DNA of 64,000 bases. It comes from Membranipora membranacea. Taxonomy: Eukaryota > Bryozoa > Gymnolaemata > Cheilostomatida > Membraniporidae. Below, piece after piece: positions 39,681-52,346 of this stretch. Numbering within the stretch: position 1 is the stretch's first letter; each line of letters begins with the position of its first letter. The stretch lies in contig OU612069.1 of assembly GCA_914767715.1 (NCBI GenBank), positions 18,225,387-18,289,386 on the forward strand, read 5' to 3'. The position numbers and the translations under genes are program-made. The notes under the pieces were generated by a model. It saw nothing but the letters and a program-made list of their open reading frames with translations, did not search any database and was not told the DNA's origin.

Positions 39681-39896
39681 ATACAGAATGCTCATTAAAA
39701 AACGAAATTTTGCAACTTTTTTGTCTTTTCTTAGCCTCTGTAGAAAGAATATGCACTCTGAGAGTTATGAACTTTACATAATTGGATTCGCAGCGAAATT
39801 CGGCTCTAGTTTCACTCAATTCTAGGTAACCCCAGAGAGATAATTATTATTAAATGCAATTTTATGATCACTCATTGGCAAGAAGTTTCTGGACTC

Positions 39897-41116
39897 TACC
39901 TGTTTTTCGCATCTTAACAGTTTTTCACATCTTAACTGGATCCACCCTTTCCCCATATATTCCCAATTCATAATTAGACTGCTACCAGTTATTTTATAAT
40001 AGGGTCTTCTTATAAAAAGATAATGAAAATCACATATGAAGTTTATTTATCGCTGTTATTCTGGAAAGGTTGCGCAAAACCTATTTTTATGCCACAACTG
40101 TGTTTGAGGGGTGTCTACAATCTGTCTGTAAAACGTCAATAGATGGATTTAGCAGTATGATATTTTCTCAAAAACCACTCAAGATATGCATGATATTGAT
40201 AAAAAAATTTCAATGACGCCAATTCATTCTATGATCTTTGCCGAAAGAAGTTAAATGGTAAAAACGCTCTATATACCCCCTTTTCCACGTTTCTTACTTG
40301 GATCCGCCCCCTTTTGCCCCATTTGTAAAGTAGTACATATGCGCCATCAGAACGGCCATAAAAAACTACCCCAGACAAAAGCGGTGGATGCTCATGTTTG
40401 AAGGCCAGTTTGCATTGTACGCAATTGTGTGGATGCCTTCAATGCGACAATGGCAGGGACGACACTCAGCAAGATGAGTATGACCAAATTACCGATGATG
40501 AAGACCTTGACCTTTAAACTAGTATGAATTTGCATCCTTTCTTTGTTTTGTTTTAGCGGTGATACTTATGTGCTATTTAAATAGCTATTAAGTTCAAAAT
40601 ACATAATCAGATTACACGCTTTACCAGAATAAAACTTCATAAACGTTTACCTGTTTTTCACATCCCAACTGGATCCACCCCTTTCTCATATATTCTCAAT
40701 TTATTATTACACTGCTACCAGAAACTTTATGATGGGGTCTTTTTAAAAACAAATCATGAAAAATGACATGAGAAGTACATTTATCACTGTTATTCTTGCA
40801 CGCTTGCACAAAACCTATTATTATGCCGCAACTGTGTTCGAGGGGTGACTACAATTTGTCTGTAAAACGTCAACCATTGGGTTTAGCTGTATGATATTTT
40901 CCCAAAAACTGCTCAAGATATGCATGATATTGATAAAAAAAATTCAATGACACTGCTTCATTCTATGAACTTTGCCAAGAGAAGTTAAATTGCAAAAAAC
41001 GCCCTTTTAACCCCCTTTTCCGTGTTTCTTACTTGGATTCGCCCCTTTTTGCCCCATTTGTGAAATGGTACATATGCGTCATCAGAACGGCCATAAAAAA
41101 CTACACCAGATACAGT
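39897..41116 (+). repeat. Old direct repeat pair, about 470 bp each
   Basis: 39897-40380 and 40649-41116 align with an offset of about 731-735 bp through CTGGATCCACCC, TCTGTCTGTAAAACGTCAA, CAAGATATGCATGATATTGATAAAA, CCCCCTTTTCC and CAGAACGGCCATAAAAAACTAC. By eye about 15% diverged. No open frame is shared. Confidence 0.7.
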
Positions 41117-44100
41117 CTTCAATTTTCTCTGTTCAAGACACTTACGCAGATGTAATTTTTAGAGCCTTTTATGTATAGCCGCTGCTGGCCTAGATGGTGA
41201 TTACTTAGTTAATATGGTGCTGAGTTTTGACAGGAGGTGATTTTGAATTGCCAGCTTTCTGTAACTGTTGTTTTATCGGACCTAACAAGGTATAAAACCT
41301 CCCACTTTAAAAACTAAAAACTAATAACCAATATTAGAGTTTTCTCTTAGGAAAAAACTCACAAATAGTTCTACTAAGGCCATAAAACCGTGGGTGTAGG
41401 TTTACAAGGTCACAGTCTATCATGTTCACAGTTTTCAGTTTCGGTGATATTCTTGTTTATAGCTCACTGTATTTCAGGTTGATGACTTGATATACTAACT
41501 TAACTATGCCATTAATAGAACTGGAGAAAACAGACCTTAGATTTGCGCTCATTACAATCGATTAGTCACATCCCTTCATAAATTTGATGCCTAATTTGTT
41601 GGGTAGCTCCTAACTTCTCGTTATAAACCCATTATTTGAGGGACCTGATAGGTGTATCCAGGCTTCCTAACAGCCTGATCATCATTAGAGATTTTGTGCA
41701 GGAATGCTCTATTGAAGAACTGTCAGATTATGTATCTCTAATACTTGAGCATTTATGGTGAAATATCAAAAAGTATCGCCATCGACCTGACCATGTTGTG
41801 AACTTTCTTGTTCGACGTTAGCAGACATGTGAGCAACCATTCTAATGAATGAGAAATGAATCGAGGCACACATTTTTGCAATCTGATGGTGAGGGTAGAG
41901 TAACCATTGCTCAGTTACATAGGGGTGGATTCAAATTTCGGACGACTAAAGGGGGAACATCTGCTTGCAGAATAAAAGCCAGTAGTAGGCAATGCAGGCA
42001 GGCTTCATACTTTATGGTTTTATTTTCAATATTTATGAATTACCTCCAAGGTCACTGTCATTGAAAATCTAGCACTTCATATAGTTTTGTTGGTCAAATG
42101 TTTTTCGGGTATGGGATGAGTTATAGCATGGTGCTTTGTTGCCCTGTGAATCTAGTGAACCAAAATATCGGTAGACAACATCATATATGGTTGAAAATCT
42201 AAATGCCTGTTACTATGTTGCTGAGTGGCTGAGAATGTAACCCAGTCGATATATATGGAGACACTCAAATTTAGAGGTAAATAGCAAAACCACGGTTTTT
42301 ACCTATGTATCAATTGGAACAACTATATCCTAGATGGATCAGGCGATAATCCCATAATCTATCAAGCCATTATGGTTGAATAATGCTATCATCTGTATGC
42401 CTATTGATGAGGCATATAATTGAACCGGCATTATTACAGAAAAATAATTAACTAGGTAAATTCTAACATCCTTAGCTGTGGTAGTAGTGTGGAGTCTCTG
42501 GAGCCTAATTCGTTTGGTGGAACTGATGGAGGATTAGTCGACCCGAGTCTATGCTGGTTGAGAGAGGGAAAGTTTTTCCTTTATTAAGTTGAAGGTGAAC
42601 TAGTTAGAGATAGTTTGTGGTAATTTGTCACAAAGGAGACAATATACTCTAGAGCTTCTAGGATAATTTGGAAACTATCTAAGAAGGCATCCAAGTCAAT
42701 GTATATTGTATAATATGCTGTAAAAAAGGGAGCTATCCTGACTGTGGGGTTATCCTCTCTTGTGAGGTTGGTGATGACTGAAAACTCAGCCTTGTCACAG
42801 ATTAGGAGATGCTAGTCCAGGGTTGTGGAGATTAGAAAAAGTACGAGAAAGCCTCATTTTTTATGGTTTATGCTGCATGAGAAGGGGGGATTGCTCCAAA
42901 ATGTTGATGTCACTTGGAACTTCTGCTGCTTTTATGATGATGCAGATCTGATATGCCGCTTGATAGGGAATTATTCTTAAGGCAATAGATGCTCTGTATT
43001 TTATGCTCTTTTTCCAAAAGATCCTCTGATGCAATCCACCAAGCAATTTACTTAAATGGTTGAATCTGGTGGATTTGGTTTTATAATTTTTCCCAGGTAG
43101 AAAGAACTTATTGTAGTTGTAATCGTAATCTGTGATTAAACTGCTGTAATAGCTGTAAACTTTGTAAATATAAGGTTTGACAGATTTTCACAGAAATTGC
43201 AGTAAAGTGTAACAAGGGATTAGTACAACAGTTACATTATAAAAGGACAGGATAATTTCCAAATAGGGTCAGTGTTTTTATTTTGATTCACACTTTGCAT
43301 TGGGACTCCTATACACTTAAATCTTACTGGTTGTTATTTCGACGGTCACCGAATGCTACAGGGATGTCTACAAAAATGGGCCATGGCAACTTGCTGTAGC
43401 CAGCCATGCAAAGATACACATTTATTTTTCACACCTGTGAAGCTCAACAACAAAAAATTTGATTGAAATTAAAAAAATTCACACCTTTTTGGAATTGTTT
43501 TGATATCTCACCAGGAAAACTACTAGTGATCGCTGAGGAATAGCGAAGTTATACATATCATGAAAGCAAAAGAGAGATGCGGTATCACATTAAAATCTGC
43601 TCATCCATTTAGTGGCATCCAAGCTTATATGTACAGAGTTTTTTTCCACATAAAGAACTCATTTTTGTAGCATGTGACAACACCCAGTTCTTTTATAATT
43701 CAGTACTGTGTTATACTTTGTAAATTTTACTAACTTTAGCCTGGCCTTTGAGCCTCTTATTTTGTAGTTTTCCTATCTCGGCTCATGGATTCTGAGTACC
43801 AAGGCAATTTATGCCAATCTCGTTAATCTCGCATGTTCGCGGGTTTTTCTGGTTCCTAATATTTAAATAACAGAAAAGACACCAGACGTCCTTTTTTGCA
43901 ATTCCCACCTTCCCGTCCTAAAGTACTACTTATGTTGTTGTGTTTCTCTATGCATGAAAGGTGACTTGGCTGCATGACATGTGTGGCTGGTGCTAAATTC
44001 TCTGCCTTTTCTAAGGTAACGAGGCCAAAGTTCAACCTATAAAAATCTTGCACTGCCCATGTTGTTCTTCAGCAACATACTGTATTTAATTAAATCATCT

Positions 44101-44588
44101 TAATTCTAGCGTATTTGGGGTTAACCAGGGAATGACTTATTAGTTACCCCCTCCTCCTATAGGGGAACCCCCTTTTATCTTGTCAATTATTGAGGTAAGA
44201 AAAATACTGGTGAATATATGTCTATGCTACTGAATTTGATCAAAATTGACAATATTATGAGGCATCGAGGACAGTATTATAGACATAATATAGTTTATGC
44301 ATACCTTTGAGGTCAACGCAATAACATATATATGACTAAATTAAAACAAGGCTCATAGTAAATACTTGATTATCAGTACCTTTCAAGTTCTCAATATATT
44401 ATTTCCATAATATTCGATATTAAATAATCCGCATCTCATATAAAAACAGGCGTTTTCAAATGCGAAAATGAAATACTTAGAATATTGCAGCATGACTGCC
44501 AAAAGTAATTGTATTTTTGTTTCCATTCAGTTACTGATAAGATTGTCAATAGTGTCCGCCCGTAAGAGAAAGCCATAGTCATCTAGTA
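41117..44588. other. Non-coding stretch
   Basis: No supported exon. It includes whatever 3' untranslated region the minus-strand lectin gene has; no clear AATAAA on the minus strand was found just below 44589. Confidence 0.4.
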
Positions 44589-47500
44589 TTAATAATCTGC
44601 AGGTTCTAAAACAAACAAGTCAAAAATATCAATACTAGATAGTATCGTAGAAAATATACTTGAAAATTACGATTCTAATAATCTGAATACCATCTCGAAA
44701 CTCCACCACTGAAAGTAGGACTAAGTACTATATCGTACATGTGCTGGTATTATGAGAACTATGGCTGTTATACTGAAACATGGACAAATTTAGAACTGAG
44801 TTGTTCTCAGATTGAAAACAGTGGTAAGAAGATTTTTAACATGTGTTGATATTTTCTCTAGTTAGAGCTTCCATATTTGGTCATTATATAAAAAGGTTAT
44901 AAGTTACTTACTGGTACATATGAAGTTCATAGGCTCATCACAATTGTCATCACAGAATGTTTTAAATTTGTTATCAGGATCAGATGAACACATATTAACA
45001 CACTGAGGATTCTTTGCCTTAGAACCAGTTGGCTCTCCAGTTTTGAAGAGATTCCGGTTCATTCCATAAAATAGATCAGTTTTAGGTTTTTTCTGGTAAC
45101 CTCCAACCCAGTACTTCACATCAGCAAGACTTAGTCCTGTAAAGAAAGGCATTTATGATTAGAGCTAGCAATGCCATTACAAAAGTGCATTTAATGTCTT
45201 GTCTCTGATCTAATCTGAAAAATGCAAAATGTTTCTATGTGGCATAGCTACTCTCTGAAGATTTATGAGGTCTGCGGATCAGCTAGAAACCCTGAGCTAG
45301 CAAAGAGAGTCAGGAAGACTAGAAGAGCTTATTATGTCTCAAATTTTGATTGCGCACATGAGGTGGGTGAGAGTGAGATATTTATTAGATTAACTATCAG
45401 CCCATGATGCCTCATTTTACGATTCCAATGATAATCATCAGATTGATCGGCCAATGTGATCATTTTATCACAGGAAAAGTTCAGAAAAGATTGAGCATGA
45501 TGAAACAGCTGTTGAGTAATGATAGCTGCCTGCGAGAAAATGGGGCGAAGCTCAGCCAACAAAGTGCAGAACTCATACTCAAATGGGCTTATTATTAGTC
45601 CTTGTGCAGTCGCTGTTAGATAAGAACAATAATAATGAACATTGAGGACACACTGATGAAGTAAGCATTTCACAGTCTCTGAAGCTTTTGGTATAAAGTC
45701 ATCAAATCATTTTTTTCAAATAAGTGAATAAATAATACTAAATTAAAACAATAAAAAAAACGAAAATTTTGGGAAAAATATGGTGGCGCCTCAGTTTCTG
45801 TTCGATGGGACATTCATGGTTGGACAGGTAGGTTAAAATGCCAGGTTAGTAGGCTATATATGATCAAAATATTTTGACAATGATTTAGAAGGAGGATAAA
45901 GATTTAAAAGGTCAAACCACACTTGGTGGTGGTAGCCTCAGAGTGCAGGGCGGTTTGCATGATGTCACATTACTATTATCAAAACCTCAGCTGATCCTCA
46001 GAGGATTAATGTGTATATGAAAACACATTGAGGGTTTGGTGAGATAGCAACCACTGTCGGTGTGTGTAGACCACAAGAAGAATTCAGACAAAGGCAGCGA
46101 AAGTTATTTTGTCAAAATTCTGTCTATGATGCTAACTTTTTACATGAATATCGCTTATTTTCTTCTTACCCTCTTTAACATGGATCTTTTGCGGAAATGC
46201 TACTTCCTCAATTTGTTGGAACAACGGGAATTCCCCGTAGAACTCATTCTCGCAAATCTCCTTAGCTTCTTTCCAGGTTTTCTTATCTTCGCTCAGAAAC
46301 ATGCACTGCTTTTTCTCGCTGTTATAGAACCATCCGTCCCTGCATGTTTCTATAACCAAATATATGGCAAAAGTAATTTGATGTTCACTTCAATCAGTTT
46401 TACATATTTATATATTAGATCAGTGCACACCCTTGGAATGGTCAGACATGATTAGGATGATTTTAGCTGTAAAGCCTAGTATTATTTCTTAGGGTTAACT
46501 CTTTGACAATATTGCATATATATTAGTGTTTGTTATGAGTGGCATTCTTATGTTTTTAAATTATGGGCTTAAACGAATTTAGCATCACTTTAAAGATCAG
46601 GCAACATTTTGCTACCAAACATGACTCCCGAGAAAGACTTTTGCGTATAACTTTAACGCAAATAAAGTCACCTCTGATTCGACTGAACTGCTGTGAAATT
46701 GCTTGTGTTGACATGGGAGTTTATCAATAACATTAACATAATGATAGTAAGCTCTACCAATATCTTCTAATGTTGACGCTTAATATAAGTTTATTGACTA
46801 TCCAAAGTTTACAGTCAGCACGGACCCTTCTGCTGCTTTCAAATGCGGTCATTGATTCATCATGGTGTTTTAAAGTTTGCGTGTAAGACCCAAAAGCATT
46901 CAAAATCCTACCACTTAAAATTATATACTTTGAAAAACTCCGAAAGGACAACAGCAATATATAGTCTGGCACCTAGTTTAGCAGTAGTTATGCAATATTT
47001 TCACATTTAGAAAATTCAATACCCTATTGGGTAAAAATTATGTATAGTGTTAGAAATTGTCGTCCCTTCTCATCTATGGGCTATGAAGTATCCAGCGGAC
47101 CTAGTGCTGTGCCATCCTAATAAGCAACCACTTCAAAAGACTTCCAATTACTATTCTTTTCCACATGAGTTCAAAATAAATATAGTTCAATCGTCAGCAG
47201 ACTCTTAACAATAGTAGATAGCCTCATTTATAAATTTATACAGTTCTCAAGTAGATAGAGGTGATAGTTTATTGGGCTGGTACAGCACTAGGACTCATGG
47301 ATACCTAATAGCTCATAGATGAGAAGGGAAGGTAATTTCTAACACTATACATGGTTTATACCCATAATAGTGCTCTGAATTTTCTAAGTATGAAAATATT
47401 GCGTAACTACTGCAGAACTAGCTACCAAACCATATTGCTGTGGCCCTTTCGGAAACTTTAACTCATCGAATATTCAGCAAGAGCCGACAATAGTGAAATC

Positions 47501-49137
47501 TGTTAGTTATCTCACACTTGAATAAACAAAGCTACATTACCAGGTGGTTATCAGCTCATTACAGAAAAAGTCTAGTTCTGTATGGGCAGTAGAAAATTTA
47601 TGAAAGAACAATAGTAGAGAGGGTACAGCCAATGATGCGTGCTAAGACATTTATTTTAGGTACTTAGTGAATCAAACACTCAGGTGTTTTGAGACATTGG
47701 AAGGTACTTTACGGGACATGTCCTTCAGCACAGGACAAATAGCAATACTGTGTATGCATTGAGTGCTGTAAGACATGTCCCATACAGTATCTGCAGCATT
47801 TCTTACGACACCCATCGCCAGCGGCTGATTTTAGTGCCTATTAAGAACAGGATAAATTTTTGTAATGCTAGTGAATAAGTTATAGGTTTTTTGCTAGTCA
47901 TAGTTTGCTTACCAACACATATGAATTTGTGTTCAGTTGTACAATCAAAATTAGACACCTCATATCTGTCTTTCCTCAAGCCCAAGGCAGCACACTGTGT
48001 CTCGTTATCCCCGGGTTGCTTAGGTTCTCCTTCAGCCCATATACTTTTGCCTATATTTTGAGTTTGCAGTGTCTGCCATATTTTAGAATACCAATCCTGC
48101 CTCACTCCAATCCAGTGAAAACCTTCGAGGCCTTTTGATCGAGAAATAAGAACATGTCAGAATAAATCAGCTGAATCTGTCTCCTTATATGACAAGGTAG
48201 TCAAAGCAAGAGCCTCACAATCTCGGACACCAGGGGGAATTTTGACCTCAGCATAACGATGAGGAAAGGTGACAGAGTTAATTTGATCAATAAATTGATT
48301 TTGTCTGATTGATATTGTCTCACAGATATACTTTTAGACCACCACCTACCAATCTCCATAGCCATTATTTGCAAGTTTTTAAACTCAGCTCTGCAGCTTT
48401 TGCCAGATGGCACCCCAACAAGATTCCCTCCATGGCTTGCACAATACGCCTGAGCATCATCATATGTCCTCTCCGTGTAACTGATAAAGTAGCACCTATC
48501 TGCCTCCTGGACCCAATCAGATCTGCACTGTCCCGCTGTAACATTTAGCAGTCACTACTGATTACTTGGTGGTAGAGAAACGCATGACTATATCATTAAA
48601 ACAACATAGCTGCTCCACTGTGAACTCGGCATTCCACTGGCGGACTTTGTATATCGGCTCTTTTGATAGAGATAGCATGCGTTAATAACCGATAAATAAT
48701 GGATATGATCCTAATGTGCTGGTTGGTATCACTTCAAGTGCAAAATAGATATTTGCCTACTAATTCAATGTCTGTTATGCTAAGCGATTGGAATGTCATA
48801 TTTATTACATTACCAATGATAGTACTCGCTGGCGATAGCCCAGAGTGTTTTCTTGGGTGCCAAATGTCTTTCCATAACATGATAGCAAGCAATACACAGG
48901 AAACCTGAATATTAAAGACTTTGTTCACGGCGGAAAGACAGCCTGCAACTGGTACTTACATGTGCGCACAACATGAGCTTCAATGACTGCAGGTAGGGCA
49001 ATGTCCATAAACCCTCCGCCGGTTTCAACACCAAATCTAACCTCAATTAGGTCTGTGCGACCAAATAGGTCTGTGCCACCAAATGGGTTAGGGAACGCCC
49101 TCGACAGACCTACCAGAGCAGCTATGTATGTCAGCAT
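44589..49137 (-). CDS. Secreted protein with two C-type lectin domains
   Basis: Six coding exons, minus strand: 49137-48960 (exon likely begins at 49141 after a tttttacag acceptor), 48535-48350, 48131-47913, 46349-46170, 45136-44912 and 44605-44589 (taa). Total 1005 nt, 334 residues, with every intron between coding exons in phase 1. Residues 1-14 look like a signal peptide (MLTYIAALVGLSRA). CTLD1 spans about 62-194 (CRSDW, RCYFISYT, HWIGV, GEPKQPG, QCAAL, FDC, KFIC). CTLD2 spans about 196-330 (CRDGWFY, QCMFLSE, YWVGG, GEPTGS, QCVNMC, NFIC). The EPN and WND sugar-binding motifs are not intact (EPK/NFD and EPT/FCDDN), so calcium-dependent mannose binding is doubtful. Longer start at 49173 is possible if the first acceptor is not used. 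Confidence 0.8.
44912..46349 (-). CDS. CTLD2 (two exons)
   Basis: Exons 46349-46170 and 45136-44912, split at the same place and phase as CTLD1, which points to domain duplication. It has an extra cysteine pair in the C-terminal loop (CVNMCSSDPDNKFKTFC). Confidence 0.85.
45262..45372 (+). pseudogene. Possible C-type lectin relic on the opposite strand
   Basis: The + strand reads YYVSNFDCAHE inside the CTLD2 intron, close to EVSNFDCTTEH of CTLD1, and the underlying bases align codon for codon over about 24 nt. Upstream residues fit poorly. May be an inverted, decayed domain copy or chance. Confidence 0.28.
46930..47460. mobile_element. Fold-back element in a lectin-gene intron
   Basis: The left arm, about 46930-47115, matches the reverse complement of about 47283-47460 (CCGAAAGG, GCAGTAGTTA.GCAATATTTTCA, TGTATAGTGTTAGAAATT, CTTCTCATCTATG, CCTAGTGCTGT). 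It lies between the CTLD1 and CTLD2 exons. Confidence 0.7.
47705..47789. repeat. Short inverted repeat (85 bp)
   Basis: TACTTTACGGGACATGTCCT at the left pairs with the reverse complement of the right end (TACTGTATGGGACATGTCTT), three or four mismatches. Close to the CTLD1 3' exon. Confidence 0.5.
47913..48535 (-). CDS. CTLD1 (two exons)
   Basis: Exons 48535-48350 and 48131-47913. The first carries the N-terminal cysteine pair region and the alpha-helix (TYDDAQAYCASHGG). The second carries HWIGV and the C-terminal cysteines. The second intron is inside the domain at Gly. Confidence 0.85.
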
Positions 49138-49141
49138 TAAC
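48960..49141 (-). CDS. Lectin gene exon with signal peptide
   Basis: ATG at 49137. It encodes the signal peptide and a 45-residue Gly- and Phe-containing segment (FPNPFGG, GVETGGG) of unknown fold. The donor tgtaagt follows 48960, leaving phase 1. Confidence 0.65.
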
Positions 49142-49318
49142 CTGTAAAAATTGTCTAGCTTAATTATGCTCATCGTAATAAATGATTTATTTGTATGTGT
49201 TACAGGACAAAATCACTCAATGGAGATGAATTATAAAATCGCTGCCTGATACTTCTAGGTCATAGTTGTACTAAAAATATTGAAACAGGTTATTTAATAT
49301 CCTCGATTACCCTTTACA

Positions 49319-49941
49319 TTAAAGGGCAACCAAGGTTTCACAGGAATGCTAGTAAATAATGTGCTAGGAAGCATCAACCTTGTGCATGACGCTCTGCAAA
49401 ACTCTAAGTAGTTGATGACTCTAAGCTGGGTAACACTTCAGTTTAGGGGAGGTTCCAAGACACTGTTGTAATGATGATAGAGCACAGGCTAAATAGTACT
49501 ATCTGGAACCATTCTGCTTGCAGGATAGCCTTGTGACATAGTCTATCTCTGCAGCACAGCAGTGGTGGCGCTGCCTTCAATCAAGGGTTTAGGGTTATGA
49601 GATATCAAAACCAGAGTTCCATTTAGGCCCAAATATTTCCAAATTATGAGTTTTCATTGTTTTCCCAATTTTGGTACTCAGACTAGGTGAATTAGTTCAA
49701 GCCCTATGCTGCAGAGACGAATGTATGCCTCAACAGTTCGCACATGCACAGACTGATCTGGAACAGGAAACTGCTCTGTGGTATTCTATTTTAGCTGAGT
49801 TTGGGTACCTGATGGATGAAATGTTTCACAAGAATTCTGGCTGAAAAATCATCCAAATTAGATTTGTCTTTTTCACTATGCAGAAGGTGCAATCTGCTAT
49901 CAATCAATGAGAAGTTGTTTGAAACCCTTGATACCCTTTAA
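49319..49941 (+). mobile_element. TTAA-flanked MITE, copy 3, with nested insertion
   Basis: Same termini and interior as 35379-35763. It is interrupted by a 246-bp insertion at 49510-49755. The right terminus is degenerate (GAAACCCTTGATACCCTTTAA). Confidence 0.78.
49510..49755. mobile_element. Nested 246-bp insertion with 9-bp target duplication
   Basis: The sequence ATCTGGAAC occurs exactly at 49501-49509 and 49756-49764, bracketing a segment absent from the other two MITE copies. The ends share short inverted similarity (CATTCTG and the complement CAGTCTG). A 9-bp duplication is common for Mutator-like elements. Confidence 0.6.
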
Positions 49942-50099
49942 ATTATAGTCTACTTACTGTTTTCTCATTGTGACCATGAAAATATTGTCTCTATGCTACC
50001 TTCTCTTCCACTCAGCATGACACAGTGATGTTTGTTGGTTAGGTTATGATGCTTTTTACACCGGTACTTTGGTTCATTCAAGGGGCAACAAAGCACAAT

Positions 50100-50640
50100 C
50101 TTATATCTCCCCCGACCCCATTTTTAATTTGCAGAAACATTCTCAGAGTATCAAATTATCAGATTTCAAACATATTTTTTAAGGACAACTCATCAATTTT
50201 GATGATGAAATTACTGATATTAACATTTAGCTGCTTAGCATGGTAACAGTAGTTGATAGTGTGGCACGAAATGTTCTCCCTTAATTTGCCTTATACTTGA
50301 ATCCACTCCTAGGTAACAGACCAGCAGCCTAACCATCAGAATGCTAAAAATTGATGGTTGCTCATTAAAACTCCCATCAACCCCATAAATAATTTGCCGA
50401 CCCTTTTTAAAACGTTAGATTGTCAAATTGTCAACAGATTTTGGAGGGACAACTCATCAATTTTGATAATGACACCACATACATTGAGATCAAGCTGCCT
50501 TGCATGATAAAAATAGTTGATAATGTGGCATGAAATCTTTTCCCTCAATTCGCCCTGCAGTTGAATCCACCCCTAGGTAACAGACCAGGGGCTCAACCAT
50601 CGGAATGTAGAAAATGTCTGTTGCTCATTTGTCTGTGATT
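50100..50640. repeat. Tandem duplication, about 274-bp unit
   Basis: Blocks GGACAACTCATCAATTTTGAT, AGTTGATA.TGTGGCA.GAAAT, TTGAATCCAC.CCTAGGTAACAGACCAG and CAACCATC.GAATG recur with an offset of about 274 bp. Confidence 0.65.
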
Positions 50641-52346
50641 GGAACATATCAAAACTATGCCCTTGATTGCAAGGTTGGTGTTATAGCCACTCAGGTTGTA
50701 GAACCATTCTTCACATCTAAACGTAAATAAAAAATAATCTCACAAACCCAACTATGACCCACTTATGAAAACAATAGATCACAGAATCACCTGATGAAAA
50801 CTAAATGTAAGATCTCTACATATTCTGGGTCGACAAGCTTTACTCCTGTTATGTCTAAGGCTTTTAGGAAGTCAGCAAGCGCCTATCAGGTCTTTCCATC
50901 CCATAATTTAATTAATTCATAATCTTGACCATTCTGCTGCTGATGGGAAAATTAGCCATTTCATCTATATGCCATGATGTCGCCAATGAATTCCAGTGAT
51001 CAATCGTAATGTTTGGCTGTCTCTATCAATAATAAAGGTAATACGTACACCTGATGTTTTGTATTGACCCTAAAATACTGTGAACGGTATTCAAGTATTT
51101 CGCAGCGCTAAAACTGCTTGCATGATAGTTTTCAAAAACCTTAAGCGGCATTTAGTGGTCTTAATACAATTATTTGTGATAATGAGCATTACATGTCGAT
51201 TTGATCTACATAGTCAATGGGACAATAGCATTGTTGGCAAATGTGTTGCTTGACATTTGATATGCACACAGTTTGACATTAGTACAATATCATCACATCA
51301 ATGAAAATCAACATTCCAGATGAAGAGTAAGTATACAATTTTTGATTCAACTTTAATTTCTATCCTTTTTTCAAATTCTCTACTCTACAAAGGATTGATA
51401 GTGATTATTGTGATGCGTGAACACGATTTGTGCAAGCTCAATTTCTTTGACATTCCTTGTGTTATTGTATGAGTGCTAAACTCCATTTGTTCATGTATTT
51501 TGGTGAAACTCCATTTGAATTCTATAGAACTAAGCGACCGTTGGTAGGTACAATTGGTGCAGAATTTGTGGAATGTAGCTATCAACACACATATTAGTTA
51601 ATTATCCAAAAGGTAACAGCAAGGAACAGTTGTAAGCTGATGGTAATGTTTCAACAACGCCCGATGAGCAAAACCAAGGTACAAACTATTGAAATAACCA
51701 GGTTGATGGTGGATTCGTCGTTGTTGTTTTGTAGGGTTACTTAAACTAATAGTATACATTGCTTTATCAAATTTTAAAACGATAATAGGAATTTGGTGTT
51801 GGAGCAACAGAGTGTGAGACTACTAGATGATGCCTGATGTCTCGTAACTTCTACTGAAACTCTGGTATTTCCAACAATTTCAGGAGTGTCGTAATCAATA
51901 TTTGATGTATATCATGAAGTTCTGAATCTAGCAATGCATACATTATCGAAAGCGTATAGAGCTCAGGGAATTTTGTAAAATAGAGAGACATAATTTATAA
52001 GATACAAACCAAATTTTGGGTTTTTAAGCACCTTGTTGATTTCCTTTCATCTATATCCTAATAACCTGATGTTAGGCGTCCAATAGTTAGTTCGAGACAA
52101 AACAGAGGTATGAATTGGGAGTTTGACAATTGGTCCTTTTTATGATTTCTTTTACCTAAATGCACAGAGGGCGGCCTATGCATGCTGACTAGATCCCAGA
52201 TATTATAAACATAATATTTTCTGATAAAGTTGATGAAGCGGAAGATAACAGAGAAGCCTTATGAGTTGTAGCCAATAAATGTCATTGGAAGTAATTTTCT
52301 CTAAGACATAAGATTTGACTGCAATGCCATATTTATATCCTGAGAA
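50641..52346. other. Non-coding stretch
   Basis: No exon, RNA gene or repeat family recognised before the tRNA gene. Confidence 0.45.

Noticed and set aside
46060-46455. 131-codon plus-strand frame with hydrophobic stretches
   Set aside because: It is the reverse of the CTLD2 first exon on the minus strand, which has cysteine pattern and splice sites.
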